Below are positions 22,860 to 35,410 of a stretch of DNA of 64,000 nucleotides, one piece after another. The DNA lies in assembly GCA_038025085.1 (NCBI GenBank), contig CM076141.1:14634001-14698000 (forward strand). The letters are read 5' to 3'. Below the pieces are notes generated by a model. The model saw only the letters and a program-made list of their open reading frames with translations, had not been told where the DNA came from and ran no database searches. Every line of letters starts with the position of its first letter. The stretch's first letter is position 1. This DNA comes from Tetragonia tetragonoides (Eukaryota > Streptophyta > Magnoliopsida > Caryophyllales > Aizoaceae). A program made the translations under genes and the position numbers.

Positions 22860-24144
22860 CAAGAGACAAGCAAACCGGATAAATTTTGAAGATCACCGAG
22901 GCCTAACAGACCTAGCGACCTTTGTCACGAAATTAAACCCTTAGTGCAAAGTCCACTACCCCTTTCACGACACTTCCCATCATCTTCATCTATTCGATCC
23001 TCAATTTGAAATCTCATCCCTCCAAAGTCCAAAATCCAAAATCCAAATGCTGGCATGGCACCTCTGCAATTGACCGGAGGGAACTGTTTGTTACCCAAAT
23101 TCCTCTCCCACTTTCAATTCTCATATGCTCCATTGTTGTAATTTATTCAATGCCCTCAAATTCATCTTCACTTGACAAACCAATAATATTATACAATTAA
23201 GGGTAATGCTGATTGACTAGCCCCAAATTGAGCTTTTCTATAATCATATTGGGATTATTCGATTCAATGCCACAATGGGTTTGGTCTCTTTCAATGTGAG
23301 TCTTTCTAATTTGGAAATTAAAAGAATAGAGCAACCAATTGATTACGTTTCTGCATATGCTTAACTATTGCGCTAACATTAATTTGTTTTTTATTTATTT
23401 ATTTTATTATTATCCTCCATCTTCAGTTGTTTCTGAAGAGATATTGACAAGCAGTTGCATAAAATCCCCTCTTTGTTTTATTATTATCCTTTCATTAACT
23501 TGCTAGTTGCTACTGTTGAGTGTTGATGTTGTGCTGTATTAATTCGAATATGATATGCAACTGTGGTTTTTTCCAAGTGTTCAATGAAGTGTTGTAGCTA
23601 ATTCAATGTTTGGGTTAAGGTGGCTAATTGAATTCATAAGTTAGTTACAGAGATTGAACTCAAAAACAAAAATCTAGCTTAAAGTTATGTGGGCAATTGG
23701 TATACTGATTTTCATGTTGCCTTAATTAACAGTTTGAGAATTGGAAACCCAAAACATTTGGTCAAGGAGTTAAAGGTTCATATCAGTTGTTCGAAAATCA
23801 ACACTCCACAGAGTAAAGTTGAATTGAGAGAAATAGAATTTTGGATGGAATTCCTACTGATTCGAGACACGGTTCAAATGGTATAATGAAAACTACATAA
23901 AAAAATTTAGTATTTATGCCTTGCTAATTAAAGATGATAGTATATGATCTATTAGCCCTGGGTAATCATTATGTGACAGTATTTTGATGTCAGATATTGT
24001 GTAGAAAACACTGATTGGGTTTGTATTATTCATGAATAGGATAACGCCGGATAGTAACCTGAATTTTACATATGGGCAGACAGAAATTTTAGTTTCTTTT
24101 GTCTCCAAAGTCCATACCAAATAATCCAAGGATATGTTTGAATA
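22860..24144. other. Intergenic region downstream of FAO-A
   Basis: No ORF with recognisable features; small ORFs at 23006-23200 and 23689-23886 are unsupported. The last few hundred bases are the likely FAO-A 3' UTR and flank (minus strand). Confidence 0.4.
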
Positions 24145-25896
24145 TCAGTTATCGACCAATAATTTTTCTTTCTTTAAGACCTCTCCAATTCTTGTGGAAA
24201 TGCAATAAGCTGTTGATTCAACAGTAATCATTGGATTGACTCCTAAGGCAGTTGGGAAGATACTTGCATCACAAACATATAACCCTTTGGCTTCCCAACT
24301 TTCTCCATTTTCATCAATTGCACCCTCCTCTTGGGTAGCTCCCATTCTGCAACTGCCCATCTGATGAGCGGAGCAGTAAAATGCCCACTCATTATTACCC
24401 CTAGACTTCGGACCACCAGGTGCAGTAACGGAGACCAAAAACTCCTCTAAGTCCTCCTCTTTTATCCCTTTACATTTTATCCTCTGCCCATCACTTCTAT
24501 ATGTGCCCACTTCAGTAGCTCCAGCTGCTACTAGAATCCTCAGACACTGTCTCAAACCAATTTTCATGTTTTCCTTATCTGAATCGTTTAACTGATATTT
24601 AATCCGACACTTCTTTTTCACTTCACCTGAACTTGTATCTCTAACAAGTGCAAAAAGACTAGATGTTCTTGAATACTTTGCCATCCGTTCCTTTATGTCA
24701 AGCCCTGAGACCCATGGAATCAATGAGGAGAATGACGCTGGAGCTGTTGCTGGTGCTTCTATGATAGCATGAACATTGGAATTCTCAGAAACAACCTTAT
24801 GGAGTGAGGTAATAATTCCTCCCTCGTAGGATTTTCCTTTGATGCCCTGCATAGATTCTGGAAAGTAACCCCAGGACAATAGAGATGGGTGCAGATGGAG
24901 GTTTGTGCCAATATTTGAGTTCTGCAGTCCACTAGAGATCAACAGAGGGGGTGTAAAGAGAGCACCACATGCTGAGATTGAGATTTTCGCTTCAATTTGA
25001 AGCTTCTTTGAGGCATTGTTGTTGAGTGGTGTTGCCAGGACTCCTAAGCATTTCTTTCTTCTCAATCCATTACCATCGTTTTTCAGAATAAACCTCTCTG
25101 CTTTGCATCCTGTCAAAATTACGGCGCCGTTATTAACAGCATCTACAAGCCAAGTAGTGTCAGTACCTTTCTTGTCTCCAGTTCTACAACCAAACGAACA
25201 TGAACCACAGTAGTGATCCTCCGAAGAATTCCTAGATACTTTCTCCACTTTTAAACCAAGATTGTCACACCCTTTCCGGAGGACTTGGTTTTGAAACCCT
25301 TCTTCTTTACAACCCTCTGTGACTCCAATTCTCTTGCACACCTCATTCATTGCAGATTTATAATCAGAGCTACCAAAAATCGGTAGTTTGTGATTTATCG
25401 ACCATTCTCTAAGGATTGGATCCGGAGTTTTGATGCACGCTGCCCAGTTTACTGAAGATCCTCCACCAACTGTTGAACCTGCAATAACCAGCACATTCCC
25501 GTCTACAGTCGTAAGCATTCCACGTGACACATAGAACTCATCCGTAGATGGGCCTTCGAATGAGGAATACTCTCCGGGCGCAAAATAGTTCCCCTTTTCA
25601 AGGACTACTACTTTGTAACCACTGCTAGCAAGAACTGCAGCTGCAACCCCTCCGCCACTGCCTGAGCCTACTACTACAACATCACATTTTACCTTCAAAA
25701 TGCCCTGTTTATGATCTTCTGTAACTTCTAGGCCTTGCTTTTTGAGATCTTGAATAAGAGATGTGTCAGTTGCATGCTTGCATTCAACTACTCCCTTCTG
25801 TAGTGGTCTTGTTTCCTTGGAGTTGTGTGACGGCTCTCTAGAGTCCACAGCATAACCAATAGCATCCCATGTTGGATTATCAAGATTCTCGTCCAT
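24145..25896 (-). CDS. FAO: FAO-A exon 3 (FAD/GMC core)
   Basis: The exon begins after the acceptor ATTGTAG with [19 protein letters not shown] and ends in a stop at 24145. The frame is open throughout. It holds both the FAD-binding and the substrate/C-terminal GMC parts. Confidence 0.9.
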   Translation of the reverse strand: MDENLDNPTWDAIGYAVDSREPSHNSKETRPLQKGVVECKHATDTSLIQDLKKQGLEVTEDHKQGILKVKCDVVVVGSGSGGGVAAAVLASSGYKVVVLEKGNYFAPGEYSSFEGPSTDEFYVSRGMLTTVDGNVLVIAGSTVGGGSSVNWAACIKTPDPILREWSINHKLPIFGSSDYKSAMNEVCKRIGVTEGCKEEGFQNQVLRKGCDNLGLKVEKVSRNSSEDHYCGSCSFGCRTGDKKGTDTTWLVDAVNNGAVILTGCKAERFILKNDGNGLRRKKCLGVLATPLNNNASKKLQIEAKISISACGALFTPPLLISSGLQNSNIGTNLHLHPSLLSWGYFPESMQGIKGKSYEGGIITSLHKVVSENSNVHAIIEAPATAPASFSSLIPWVSGLDIKERMAKYSRTSSLFALVRDTSSGEVKKKCRIKYQLNDSDKENMKIGLRQCLRILVAAGATEVGTYRSDGQRIKCKGIKEEDLEEFLVSVTAPGGPKSRGNNEWAFYCSAHQMGSCRMGATQEEGAIDENGESWEAKGLYVCDASIFPTALGVNPMITVESTAYCISTRIGEVLKKEKLLVDN

Positions 25897-28800
25897 CTAC
25901 AATAAAGTACTCAAAAAAGTTCTGGTTCAAAAGCTGAAATCTATACTGATAAGTGAATATGCAGAAGCTGAAATCCATATTCTGGCAATTATATCTCTAA
26001 TACACGCTAAATATTTGAATTTGGATGAGCTGTCAACTCAAGAAGGCGTTAAGAATTTTGCAAGACATGTAGAAAATATTGAGATATCAAGATACCTTTT
26101 GAAACCTCTTTAAGGAATGAGTCAATAGACATTCATACCTCTTTTTTTTTTTTTGTAATAATTAATAGACATTCATACCTTACTTATTGTGTACTTAGTT
26201 TATTTTTTCCCCCTTCACTTCACAAAACAACATGATCTTTTGTAGAACAATGCAAAAAAAAATAAAAAACAGAGAAGTTCTTAGTGAGAGAAGTTCCCGT
26301 GGTGCAAGATAAGGAGCTCCTTCTTAACGTGCACCTCCCGTAATGCCGCCCAAGGGAAGAGGACGACCACCTAAGAACAAGAAGAAACCCCCAGCAACAG
26401 CCACACCAGTGGATAAGACTGGTGGTGGCAGAAATTGCGATGAAATGGCAAATAATCGAGTAGTTCGCAACCTAAATGAAGATCTAGAAGCAACAACAAT
26501 TGAAAAAGAGCTAGAACAAAGCATGACGAAAGCGATTACTGAGGTTCTGCAAGTGGCGACTACAAATCCGTCACAAAAAGAGGTAGCCCAGGAGAAACTT
26601 GACCTATGGCTGAATTTGATTCATTCAACCTAGCGAAGAGGCGACAATCATGGGCAGAAGAAATGGAAGAGGTAGATGAATCAAACCCTAATGTTGAGCT
26701 GAATAGTGAAGCAACGACAGATGATGACAATGGTAGTACTGATTCGCGTGAATCAACCGGTAAGGGTTCCTATGCTTGGGATAGGTTTGATATAAGCAAA
26801 TTGACTAATGCTGGTACAAAACTCTCATACATTCCCCCTGTCCAGAAAAATGAAATTAAAACATGTAAAATAATCCGAAATTGAATATTGGAATAATGCG
26901 GTGGTATGCTATGTTCTGGGTGCCTATCCTCCCACTGATGTTCTTGATGGGTATATCAGGCGTATATGGGGGAATCATGGTATTGATAAACTGATTACAT
27001 TAAAAAATGGGATGATGATTGTTAAGTTTGAATCAATTGTTGGCAAGGATGCAGTTATTCAAGCTCGTCAAGCCGTGGTCGATGGATGCAATGTCTATGA
27101 CAGATGTTCACTCTGTGCCTATTTGGGTGCAATTCCCTGAATTGGATGTGTGGTACTGGAGTGCAAGCTCCCTGAGCAAAATTTCCAGTATTTTGGGGCA
27201 ACCTATAATGACAGACAAAATGACAGAAACAAAAGAGAGAGTTAGTTATGCTCGCGTGCTTATTGAAATGGATATTGGGAAGGAGCTACCTGAGGTCATT
27301 TACTTTGAAGATGAAGTTGAGGATATGATCAAGCAGGAGGTTATTTTTGAGTGGAAGCCAATTAAATGTACCCATTGCAAGGGGTTTGGCCATGCGGAAG
27401 CTAATTGTAGGAGGAAGAATGCAGCTAGACTAGGTCATAGGCAACAACAACAACAGCCTAGGAGAAGTGAAGTGCCAGTGGCTCCTAATGACAATGGGAG
27501 GATTGTGCCTGTTACTACTGAGGTGGCCACTACTAGTAATCCTGATAATATTGGTGCTCCGATACAGCCTGCTAATGGTCCAACAACACGGCAAAACATT
27601 CAGAGACCACGAAATGAATGGCGACAAATACAGAGAGGCAGAGATAGACCTGTGGAGAATGACAATGAAGAAATTAGTACGCAGAATGGGTTTCAGAGCC
27701 TTATGGGACAGGATGTACAAGGCAATGTTTGTTCAGAAGCAGAGGAGGTGGAGGTTCCCACATCTGAACATGGATAGAATAGTCTCGTGGAATATAAGGG
27801 GTCTAAATGCCCCTAATAAGCAGAAGGAGGTCCGGACCTTCTGCAGTAAAAATAAAATAGGGCTCTGCAGTTTAGTGGAGACAAAAGTTAGACAAATAAA
27901 CTTTGACAAAACATACAAAAATATGTGTCCCCAATGGAAGTGTGTGGTGAACTATTCAGCTCATCTTAGAGGGCGAGTCTGGATGTTTTGGAAGGAAGAT
28001 TGCTTTAATGTTGATATCGTTGCGGTTGAAGCTCAACTTATTCATTGCAATGTCAAGCACTTAGCAACTGGTGAGATTTTCTTTGCCTCTTTTGTTTATG
28101 GCTTTAATAGTGAGGAGCAAAGGAAACCAATGTGGGATTCTTTAAAATGGTTTGCTGGTAGTATTCATTTGCCATGGATTGTACTAGGAGACTTTAATAG
28201 CTAGCTAGATTGTGATGATAGAATTGGTGGAGCCACTGTTACCCCTGAAGACTTTAGAGATTTTAGAGCTTGCTTGTTTGACTGCCAGCTTTGTGACATT
28301 CCTTGGAAGGGTAGCAGATATACATGGACCAATAAACATGAGAGTGATTCGAGGATTTTTTCAAAAATAGATAGAGTGGTAGGGAATATTAAATGGACTG
28401 ATGCGTTCCCTGATTCTGAGGTCTTGTTTTTGCCAGAAGAGATATCTGATCATAGTCCCATGATGATCAATTTTTTTCGTAGGCCTAGTATTGGTATCAA
28501 GCCTTTCAGATTCTTTAATATGTGGATTTCCTCACCTAGGTTCTTGGATATTGCCAAGACTGGTTGGGCACAGAATATTGTTGGTACTAAAATGTTTCAG
28601 GTGGTACAAAAGTTAAAAAAAACTGAAGAGAGTTTTCAAACAGCTCAATGTTGATCAACTCAGTGATATACAGATCAGGACACAGAGGGCCAAAGACACT
28701 ATGCTTGTTGCGCAGGTGTTAATGCATGCTGATCCACATAACACACAACTGCAAGACAATGAGAGGCAAGCAGCGAGTGAGTTGATGAGCTTGGCATCAG

Positions 28801-31800
28801 AGGAGTCCTTTCTCAGACAAAAATGCAAAGCTACATGGATTTCCTTAGGAGACCAGAATAACAAATATTTTCATGAAACATTGAAAATCAGAAGAGCAGC
28901 CAACAGGATTAATTCTATTCAGAATGATATTGGGGATTGGAGCTATGAGTACCAGAATATTGTTGATTCCTTTTTGAAATACTACAAAGGAATGCTGGGA
29001 GAGAATGCCTGTCAAAGAAGTAAAGCCAGCAGTTGGGTGATTAATATGGGACCAACACTTGATTCTATACAGAAGATTGAACTCATACAGCCTTTTAGTA
29101 AGGAAGAGATCAAGCAGGTTTTTTATTCTATTCCAACCACGAAATGCCCAGGGCGTGATGGGTATAATAGTGGTTTTTTCCAAGCTGCGTGGGAGATTAT
29201 TGGTGAAGAGATGTGTGAAGCTGTACTGGAGTTCTTCCGTTCTGGTAAGTTGCTTAAACAGATCAACTCTACTTCCATTTCTCTTATCCCAAAAATTTCT
29301 AACCCTGCTTTGCCAAGTGATTTTAGACCGATAGCGTGTTGTAACTTGTAACACCATTTACAAAGTTATTTCTAAGCTGATATGTAAAAGGCTAGGGGCA
29401 GTACTACCTGTGATTATTGATGGCAATCAAGGAGCTTATATAAAAGGAAGATCGATCATTCATAATGTACTCATGAGCCAAGACCTAATCAGGCTCTACA
29501 ACAGGAAAACTAATCTCTCCCCAAGATGCTTACTCAAGGTAGACCTGCGCAAGGCATACGATACAGTGCACTGGGACTTTGTCAGGGAAGTCATGGAAGG
29601 GTTAGGCTTCCCTTCTATATTCAGAAACTGGGTTATGGAATGTATTACCTCTCCTAACTACTCCATTAACATCAATGGAGAGCTGCATGGAAACTTTAAG
29701 GGTGGGAGAGGGCTACGCCAAGGTGATCCCATTTCGCCTTTGCTTTTTGTTATGATCATGGAATATTTAACCAGGTTGCTGAAAAGAGCCAGTGAGCTAC
29801 AAGATTTCAGATTTCATCCGCTTTGTAAAGAACTGAAGCTAGTAAGCCTCTGCTTTGCTGACGATCTTATGATCTTTTGCAAAGCTAATGCTAGCTCCTT
29901 GACAAGAATTACTGAAGCCTTCAATCACTTCACCAAGGTCTCAGGTTTAGAAGCAAATCTTCTCAAATCACAGATTTATATCAATGGTGTAAGTAGTGAA
30001 ATGCGAGAACAAGCTGCTGCCATCACAGGGTTCTCTTTCGGAGATTTCCCTATGAAATACTTAGGTATGCCCTTATCACCTACCAAGTGGAATAAAGCTG
30101 ATTGCTTGTTTTTAATTGACAAAATAACAGCACGTATTCGTTGTTGGAGCTCTAGAAATCTGTCATACATGGGAAGATGTCAATTGATCAACTCTGTGCG
30201 CATCAATGTTCTTGTTACCACAAAGCATCATAAATGAAATTACACAGATATGCAGGAACTTTTTGTGGGGAACGAAGGAGGATCACAGGAAAACTCCTTT
30301 AGTTTCATGGGAGTTTATCTGCCAACCAAAATGTCAGGGGGGATTAAACTTCAAACTCTGTAAGGTATGGAATACAGCAGCAATTGCAAAGCTATTGTGG
30401 GCTATTGCAAATAAGGAGGATGTTTTATGGGTGAAATGGGTGAACAACATTTATCTGAAGAACAGGAATTTCTGGGAAGTACAGCTTAGTCAAGAAAGCT
30501 TAGTCAAGACATAAGCTGGTACTTCAAACGTATTTGTGGTCTGAGAGAAAAGTTCAAGTGCAACAACCGCTGGATTGATCAGAGAAAGCCGTACACTATT
30601 GATGCAGGTTACAAATGGCTTCGAGGGGACAATCCTAATCTGCTTGAATCAAAATTCATTTGGGGGAGGCTGAATATGCCTAAGCACTGCTTCATCACTT
30701 GGCTTGCAGTACTAGGTAGACTTTTGACTAAAAACAGGTTATTGCAGTTCAATGCTTCTGTTGACCCAATGTGTGTGCTGTGCAATAACGCACACGAAGA
30801 TGTGGAGCACCTATATTTTCAATGTCCATGGGCATCTGAGCTGAAGGATGAGATTAGCCAATGGGCTGGTTTGGGCAGCGTCCCTTGTATGACGTGGTCG
30901 TGCTGGATTTTGACAAGAAACAGATTTTGCAAGCTTAAATTTAGTGATGTATGCATGCATTGGGGCACTCATATACCATATCTGGATTGAACGCAACAGA
31001 AGAATATTTCAAGCCAAGAACAGAGACGTTTGCGTAGTTGCTATGCAAATCAAGGAAGAAATTCGCACTAGGTTATATAACTGTAAACCTAGGAATTTAA
31101 GCAATAGAGATAGGAACTACTTTAAACAGTTTTGTAAGTAAGTTACTTTGGAGGCTTGGGTTTAGAGAGTAGTACCCTCCCTAGGAGGTGGCTATTGTCT
31201 CTTCTCCCTCCCTTAAGTTTTGTAAGTAAGTTACTTTGGAGGCTTGTAATTTGTATGTATGTAAGCTTTGTTTGAAACTCGTGAAAGCATTATAAATATT
31301 CAAATATTGTAATTTGGATATATGTAAGCCTTATTTGAAACATTCAAGAACAAAATACTATCAATGGAAGAAGGAAAACTAAGAAAGTATATTTACCCTG
31401 GAGAAGAAGACAAAGAAGGTATGTATTCTGATGAGCACAAACACAACTCTTAAAAGAGTCCAAAAGCTCTCCCTTGACCATCTCTGGAGCAATTGCTCTC
31501 TCTTCTCTAGGCTCATTTCTGAGAATTTGTGAACATAAGGCCATTTCCAGTCCAAACATAAACGCCCACAAAGCAACAATGTGCCTAACTTGGTTGATAG
31601 AAGTGTCAGCACTATCCTTATCAGAAATACTGCTTCTGGAAAACTTGCTTTCACTATTTTCTCTCCTACCTGCAAAACCAGTTTCACAATCAATTAAGTA
31701 TTGCTGTAGTTGGAGGTCTCAGGTTCAAGTCCCGTCAGGGCCACTGGAGGTTTTCCAGGGTGTTAACTTTAGGACCCGTGGGATTAGTCAAGCAAAAAGC

Positions 31801-34179
31801 TTGGATACCCATATTATCTATTTTTTTTTTTTTTTTTTTTTTTTTGATGTAGTTAGAAGGACTGGGAAACCCATTTTGGAAGATAAAAATGACAAGCCAC
31901 TTTATAATGTAATTTTGACTATCTGACACGAATATTAATTCATGACAAAGAGAAAATAAATATAACTAATGGAGGGCTAGTTTAGAAAATGAAATCCTGA
32001 CCCTCAGAAAAAGAAAATGAAATCCTAAGCAGGAGAATTTGGCTTTAAAAGTAGGGTAATAATGTAATATGCAGTACAATACAACTACCCCAACTTATGT
32101 GTGAGAATTCATTTAATCCTTCCCTCATGTCTCATGTGTTATCCATATTTTCAAATTTCAAACCCCGATTTTTGTGGCATTGGTCCCAATCTAAAAGTTC
32201 TGTGGTGGGTGATCAAGAAAAAAAAGTTCTGTGGTGTTCCCAGGAACACCACATTTTCAATGTTAGAGACTTAGAGGAACCTTTTAGATCGTACCAATAA
32301 GGTTTGACCTGGTGATTATGGTTGGAGCATTAAATACATTAGATATATAGTTCTCCCTTGCAATTCGTATCCTCTGTCCCATTCTATATACGACATTGTA
32401 TAATATGTATTGTTATTTGTTAACGGTCCTTGTCCCTCTTATTGACAAAAATTAAATTTGTTTACTGCCTTGCATGGAAGTAAATATAAGAGAGTAGCTG
32501 AAAGCCTGAAAATCACAAGGAAACATATATAGAGCAAAATAAGCCGGGCACATTCAAGCAATAATGCTCCAAAAATATGTTTTTGAGGTGGTGGTGGTGG
32601 GTTTTGTGTGTAAAGGATTCTATAAATAAATTACTACCATTTCGATAAAAGGAAACTTTAACAACTAAACTAGCTGATATGTGTCGTTATTGTTTTTTGG
32701 TTCTGTTAATTGTTCACTAGATACTGCAATCGCATTAATGTGATATCAGATTATTAGTGTCAGAAAGTTTTATTCATAAATTTCGAAGGCCAGACCAACT
32801 GCATCGAAAGTGACATAAATGATTGGTCGATTGCTGAATTAACAAAATCTAAACAAAGTAGCAATTTCATCTATTATTGGCAATTGACATTCAATAACAG
32901 AATACAAGTATACCGACAGAAGATTTTTTTTTTTCCAGACATAAGAAATAGGGTTTTTCTAAAATGTGCCCTAAAGGCACATGATAATAACGGTTGTTTT
33001 AGTTATATTTGTCAAATCAAAGTTAATTAAGGAAGCATGATCTTGGGAATCGAATAATGCCATTACTATTAAAACTTTAACTTACAAATATACCCTTCAT
33101 TTCACTACTTACTGAAAAACTTTTAAAAAAAATAAATTACTCAACCACTGTGCATTTAACGTTGCACCTTTCGCCATCTCTCCGGCGAGCTTTTTCGGTA
33201 GCGAAGCCGTCGGACATATAGAAAAAGGACATGGTGAACCCAAATAATTAGGAAAATCGTGAATAGCGTTTGGGGTTTCGGCTGCCTCCATCAAACCCGA
33301 ATCCTATCAGGCGGTTTATGTTGATGATCAATCTGAGCGATGAGCAAGGCAATTGGACGCGAATGTCGTGGTGGTTGCCGATGACAGATCGATGGCGATA
33401 ATGGTGGTGGTATCTCAACAATGATGGTTGCGGTGGTGATAGGACATCACGGTGAAGGTAGTGGCCACAATTGATAGTGAAACTGTGGCCTGGTTGGGAT
33501 CATTGTTGACTTGTTGAGTAATGATGGTGGTGGTTTCTACAATATGGAGGAATCAGGAGAGAGAATGAACGGGGGAGGAGAGGAAAATAAATGGAAAAAT
33601 GATAAAATGGGATGTGAAAAGATTATGCAAAGGGAATGGTAAATTAGGTCTAAGTGAATTAATAGTGTGAATGCATTTAACACCACAATTGATTTTGGGT
33701 AATTTTAGTTTCTTTATCATGTGCCCTTAGGGCACATTATAGAAAAATCCTAAGAAATAACATTAAGTTTCCTAATCAAGAAAATGTAAGAATAGATTAA
33801 ATTATGGAAAATATAGAGGAAGATTTCTTTTGCAGTATCAACTTTAGTACTTTACCTTTGATTTGCTAAAAATGCAATTGCAACAGTAATAGTCATGCCT
33901 AACTATGAACTGGAGGGAATACTACTGTACTACTGTAACAAAACATACCTCATCAGGGATAGGAGACAGAGAAGCAGAAGCTCTATACAGGGAAGCAATG
34001 GCTTCATCCCGGTTAAGTGACCGGATCTCGTCGTTGATAGCAGAAGGTGGCAAGGAAGGTATGAAAGCCTCACACATGGCAGCCAACGATTCGATTTGCG
34101 AGGACGAGAAGCCATGACTGTAGTTCTGTCTCCTCCCTGTTGCTTCTCCTGTCAACAGTGGATGGTACTTCATCTTCAT
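24145..34179 (-). CDS. FAO: Long-chain fatty alcohol oxidase, copy A (three exons)
   Basis: Exons join 33949-34179, 31397-31669 and 24145-25896 on the minus strand, all phase 0 with GT-AG introns, giving about 751 aa (77+91+583). FAOs are FAD-dependent GMC oxidoreductases that oxidise long-chain alcohols with O2 to aldehydes and H2O2 (EC 1.1.3.20) in membranes. Seen: exon 1 soluble N-terminus ([20 protein letters not shown]), exon 2 with two hydrophobic stretches, and exon 3 with the Rossmann FAD motif [20 protein letters not shown], the GMC motif [18 protein letters not shown], and C-terminal [10 protein letters not shown] and [11 protein letters not shown]. Intron 2 is 5.5 kb because a LINE sits in it antisense to the gene. 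Intron 1 holds a SINE and a MULE MITE. The N-terminus is shorter than in copies B and C because the upstream in-frame ATG is gone. Coding frames are open, so it may work if the long introns are spliced. Confidence 0.85.
26124..26180. mobile_element. Poly-T-only insertion with 17 bp target duplication
   Basis: AATAGACATTCATACCT occurs at 26124-26140 and again at 26164-26180. Between the copies are 23 bases, almost all T followed by GTAATAATT. This is the footprint of a retroposition that left only a poly(A) tail on the minus strand. It lies in FAO-A intron 2. Confidence 0.7.
26343..27776 (+). pseudogene. LINE ORF1 (DUF4283-like, CCHC zinc knuckle), frameshifted
   Basis: It starts [16 protein letters not shown] (basic N-terminus). 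The frame changes near 26600 and 26885. The middle part ([36 protein letters not shown]) resembles DUF4283 of plant LINE ORF1. A zinc knuckle [14 protein letters not shown] lies at about 27370-27411 and is followed by a Gln/Arg-rich tail. At least two frameshifts make it non-functional. Confidence 0.8.
27772..31141 (+). pseudogene. LINE ORF2 (endonuclease, reverse transcriptase, zf-RVT), broken
   Basis: It starts [18 protein letters not shown] (exonuclease-endonuclease-phosphatase fold). It continues to VLGDFNS, where a TAG at about 28202 interrupts, then to SDHSPMMI at about 28450. RT parts follow: [14 protein letters not shown] (to 29351), [48 protein letters not shown] and [10 protein letters not shown] (29410-29880). 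The zf-[23 protein letters not shown] is at about 30770-30830. Several stops and frameshifts separate the segments, so it is inactive. The catalytic FADD box is intact. Confidence 0.85.
31397..31669 (-). CDS. FAO: FAO-A exon 2
   Basis: 273 bp, 91 codons, phase 0 at both ends, the same length as in copies B and C. Acceptor TTTTGCAG; donor GTAAAT after TTCTCCAGG. It encodes [17 protein letters not shown] and two hydrophobic stretches ([16 protein letters not shown] and [18 protein letters not shown]), probable membrane segments. Confidence 0.88.
31711..31845 (+). mobile_element. 5'-truncated Au-like SINE
   Basis: A box B (GGTTCAAGTCC, about 31723) is followed by GGCCACTGGAGG and the Au-SINE-like 3' part GGGATTAGTCAAGC-AAAGCTTGGATACCC, ending in a T25 run at 31821-31845. 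Flanking words TTGCTGTAGTTGGAGG and TTGATGTAGTTAGAAGG look like a diverged target duplication. It lies in FAO-A intron 1. Confidence 0.75.
32951..33750. mobile_element. Non-autonomous MULE (MITE), 800 bp, in FAO-A intron 1
   Basis: The TIRs are about 37 bp. The left starts GGGTTTTTCTAAAATGTGCC; the right is the inverted match ending in GGCACATTATAGAAAAATCC. A perfect 9 bp target duplication, TAAGAAATA, is at 32942-32950 and 33751-33759. The 9 bp duplication is characteristic of Mutator-like elements. The interior has no transposase; the GGTGGTGG-rich segment near 33370-33540 is low-complexity. Confidence 0.9.
33949..34179 (-). CDS. FAO: FAO-A exon 1
   Basis: First ATG at 34179 (MKMKYHPLL), donor GTATGT after GATGAG, phase 0. 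In copies B and C the protein starts 20 to 40 residues earlier. In A the homologous frame (VVITREEA) continues upstream without an ATG, so the N-terminal extension is lost. Confidence 0.8.
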
Positions 34180-34199
34180 GGCTTCCTCTCTTGTGATCA

Positions 34200-34320
34200 C
34201 TACCTTTGTGTTTGTTTGTACGTTATCCTTGGAGTTGTGTTTGTTTGTACGTTATCCAAAGAAAAAGAAAAAGAAAAAAACAAAGCATTGGTATTTTGTA
34301 CGTTATCCTTGGAGTTGATG
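34200..34320. repeat. Short tandem duplication in the FAO-A 5' region
   Basis: TTTGTTTGTACGTTATCC occurs twice at about 34212-34258, and TTTTGTACGTTATCCTTGGAG recurs at about 34293-34313 after a GAAAAA-repeat. The duplication lies where the N-terminal codons and start ATG of the paralogues would be. Confidence 0.75.
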
Positions 34321-35410
34321 TTGATGACTAAAACCACAATGTTTAGCCACGTAAGAGGGAGTGGTATTATTGAGAGTAAACCTAAGGATAGACGTCAGCT
34401 AGGCTAAACCATACAGTAATGCAATAGATAGGACATGGTTGTGTTTCTCATCCCCCGTGCTTGGTAACTTTCGACTTTTAGAAACTATATTTGCTCACTG
34501 AATATGTTATATTGATGGTTGGTGCGTGATTGTGTTGGTTGTTCAGTTAATTTGATATGTTCTTTGAATATGACGTAACTGGAGATGCATGATCGCTTTT
34601 CACTGAACCTTTCCAATGAACTGCAACTGGTTACTTTCACACAATTATCGAAATCAATGGTTTTCCTTTACTTTTGTAGGACATGTTATACTCCACTTGA
34701 CTGCCTGAGACACCCCATGGTATAAATAAGTTTCAAACTTTTCCGTCAGTACACAAGATATCCATGAGTACTTCATTTTTCTACATGCCATGGAAGTTTC
34801 AAACTCAACAGCAACCCACCTCACTCCAGCTTTCCAAGCTCTTTGAACTCTACATTTCATGTATGTATCATATTTCTGTCAAGTTAACTACTTAGAACTG
34901 TGGGTCTACCTGTAAAATTACAGTGTTACTTTCAGAATGCAAATACAATCACGTACAAGTGATAAATTTCAATAATTGGGCCTTAATCCAAGTGAGCACA
35001 CATACGACAGTCGACAAGTGAGGTTCCAACCCAAAACCAATTGGCAATGGGTGGAGTAACCCACTTGCTTATATGTATGCTCAAGACCACTAAATCTTTC
35101 CACGTGGGACACAAACCCACTTCAACAACAAGAAGTGTGAGGAAGTTGCATCTTCAACCTCATATACCCAAAACTCAATTGTAGCCAATCAGCTAAGACC
35201 TTATTGGCATATATAGAACATTTATAACATGTCTGATTTGGAATTTATGTTTAGCTACACAATAAATAATCACTGGCTATTTCTCAGTGTTCCTGATTCA
35301 TGATTATGAGGTCATGACAATACTGAAAGGCAAGCTGAAGTTTACAAGGGCGACAGGTATTTTTTACTTGTCTCCAAACCAATCTATAAAAAGAAACGTT
35401 TGAATATCAG
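34321..35410. other. FAO-A/FAO-B intergenic region (about 1.2 kb)
   Basis: This is the FAO-A promoter side plus the FAO-B 3' flank; no separate gene was seen. Bases about 34600-34800 are homologous to about 42300-42480 upstream of FAO-B (shared TGGTTTTCCTTT, TTTTGTAGGAC, ACCCCATGGTA). The upstream region was therefore part of the duplicated unit. Confidence 0.5.

Larger units (their letters stand above)
26270..31300 (+). mobile_element. L1-type LINE inserted in FAO-A intron 2
   Basis: It is plus strand, opposite to the host gene. It holds an ORF1-type nucleic-acid-binding protein followed by an ORF2 with endonuclease, reverse transcriptase and zf-RVT. The paralogous intron in FAO-B is only 108 bp, which shows that almost all of this block is inserted. 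Ends are approximate: the first likely LINE bases are near 26270, and native intron sequence resembling FAO-B and FAO-C resumes before 31325. No clear target duplication was found. No RNase H domain follows the zf-RVT, unlike the LINE remnant at 3.7-5.5 kb. Confidence 0.9.

Noticed and set aside
22452..22862. 136-codon minus-strand ORF with PPTLPGVTPYFTWSH repeats
   Set aside because: Reads through the minisatellite; repeats have variable frame and unit length, and flanks are a transposon end.
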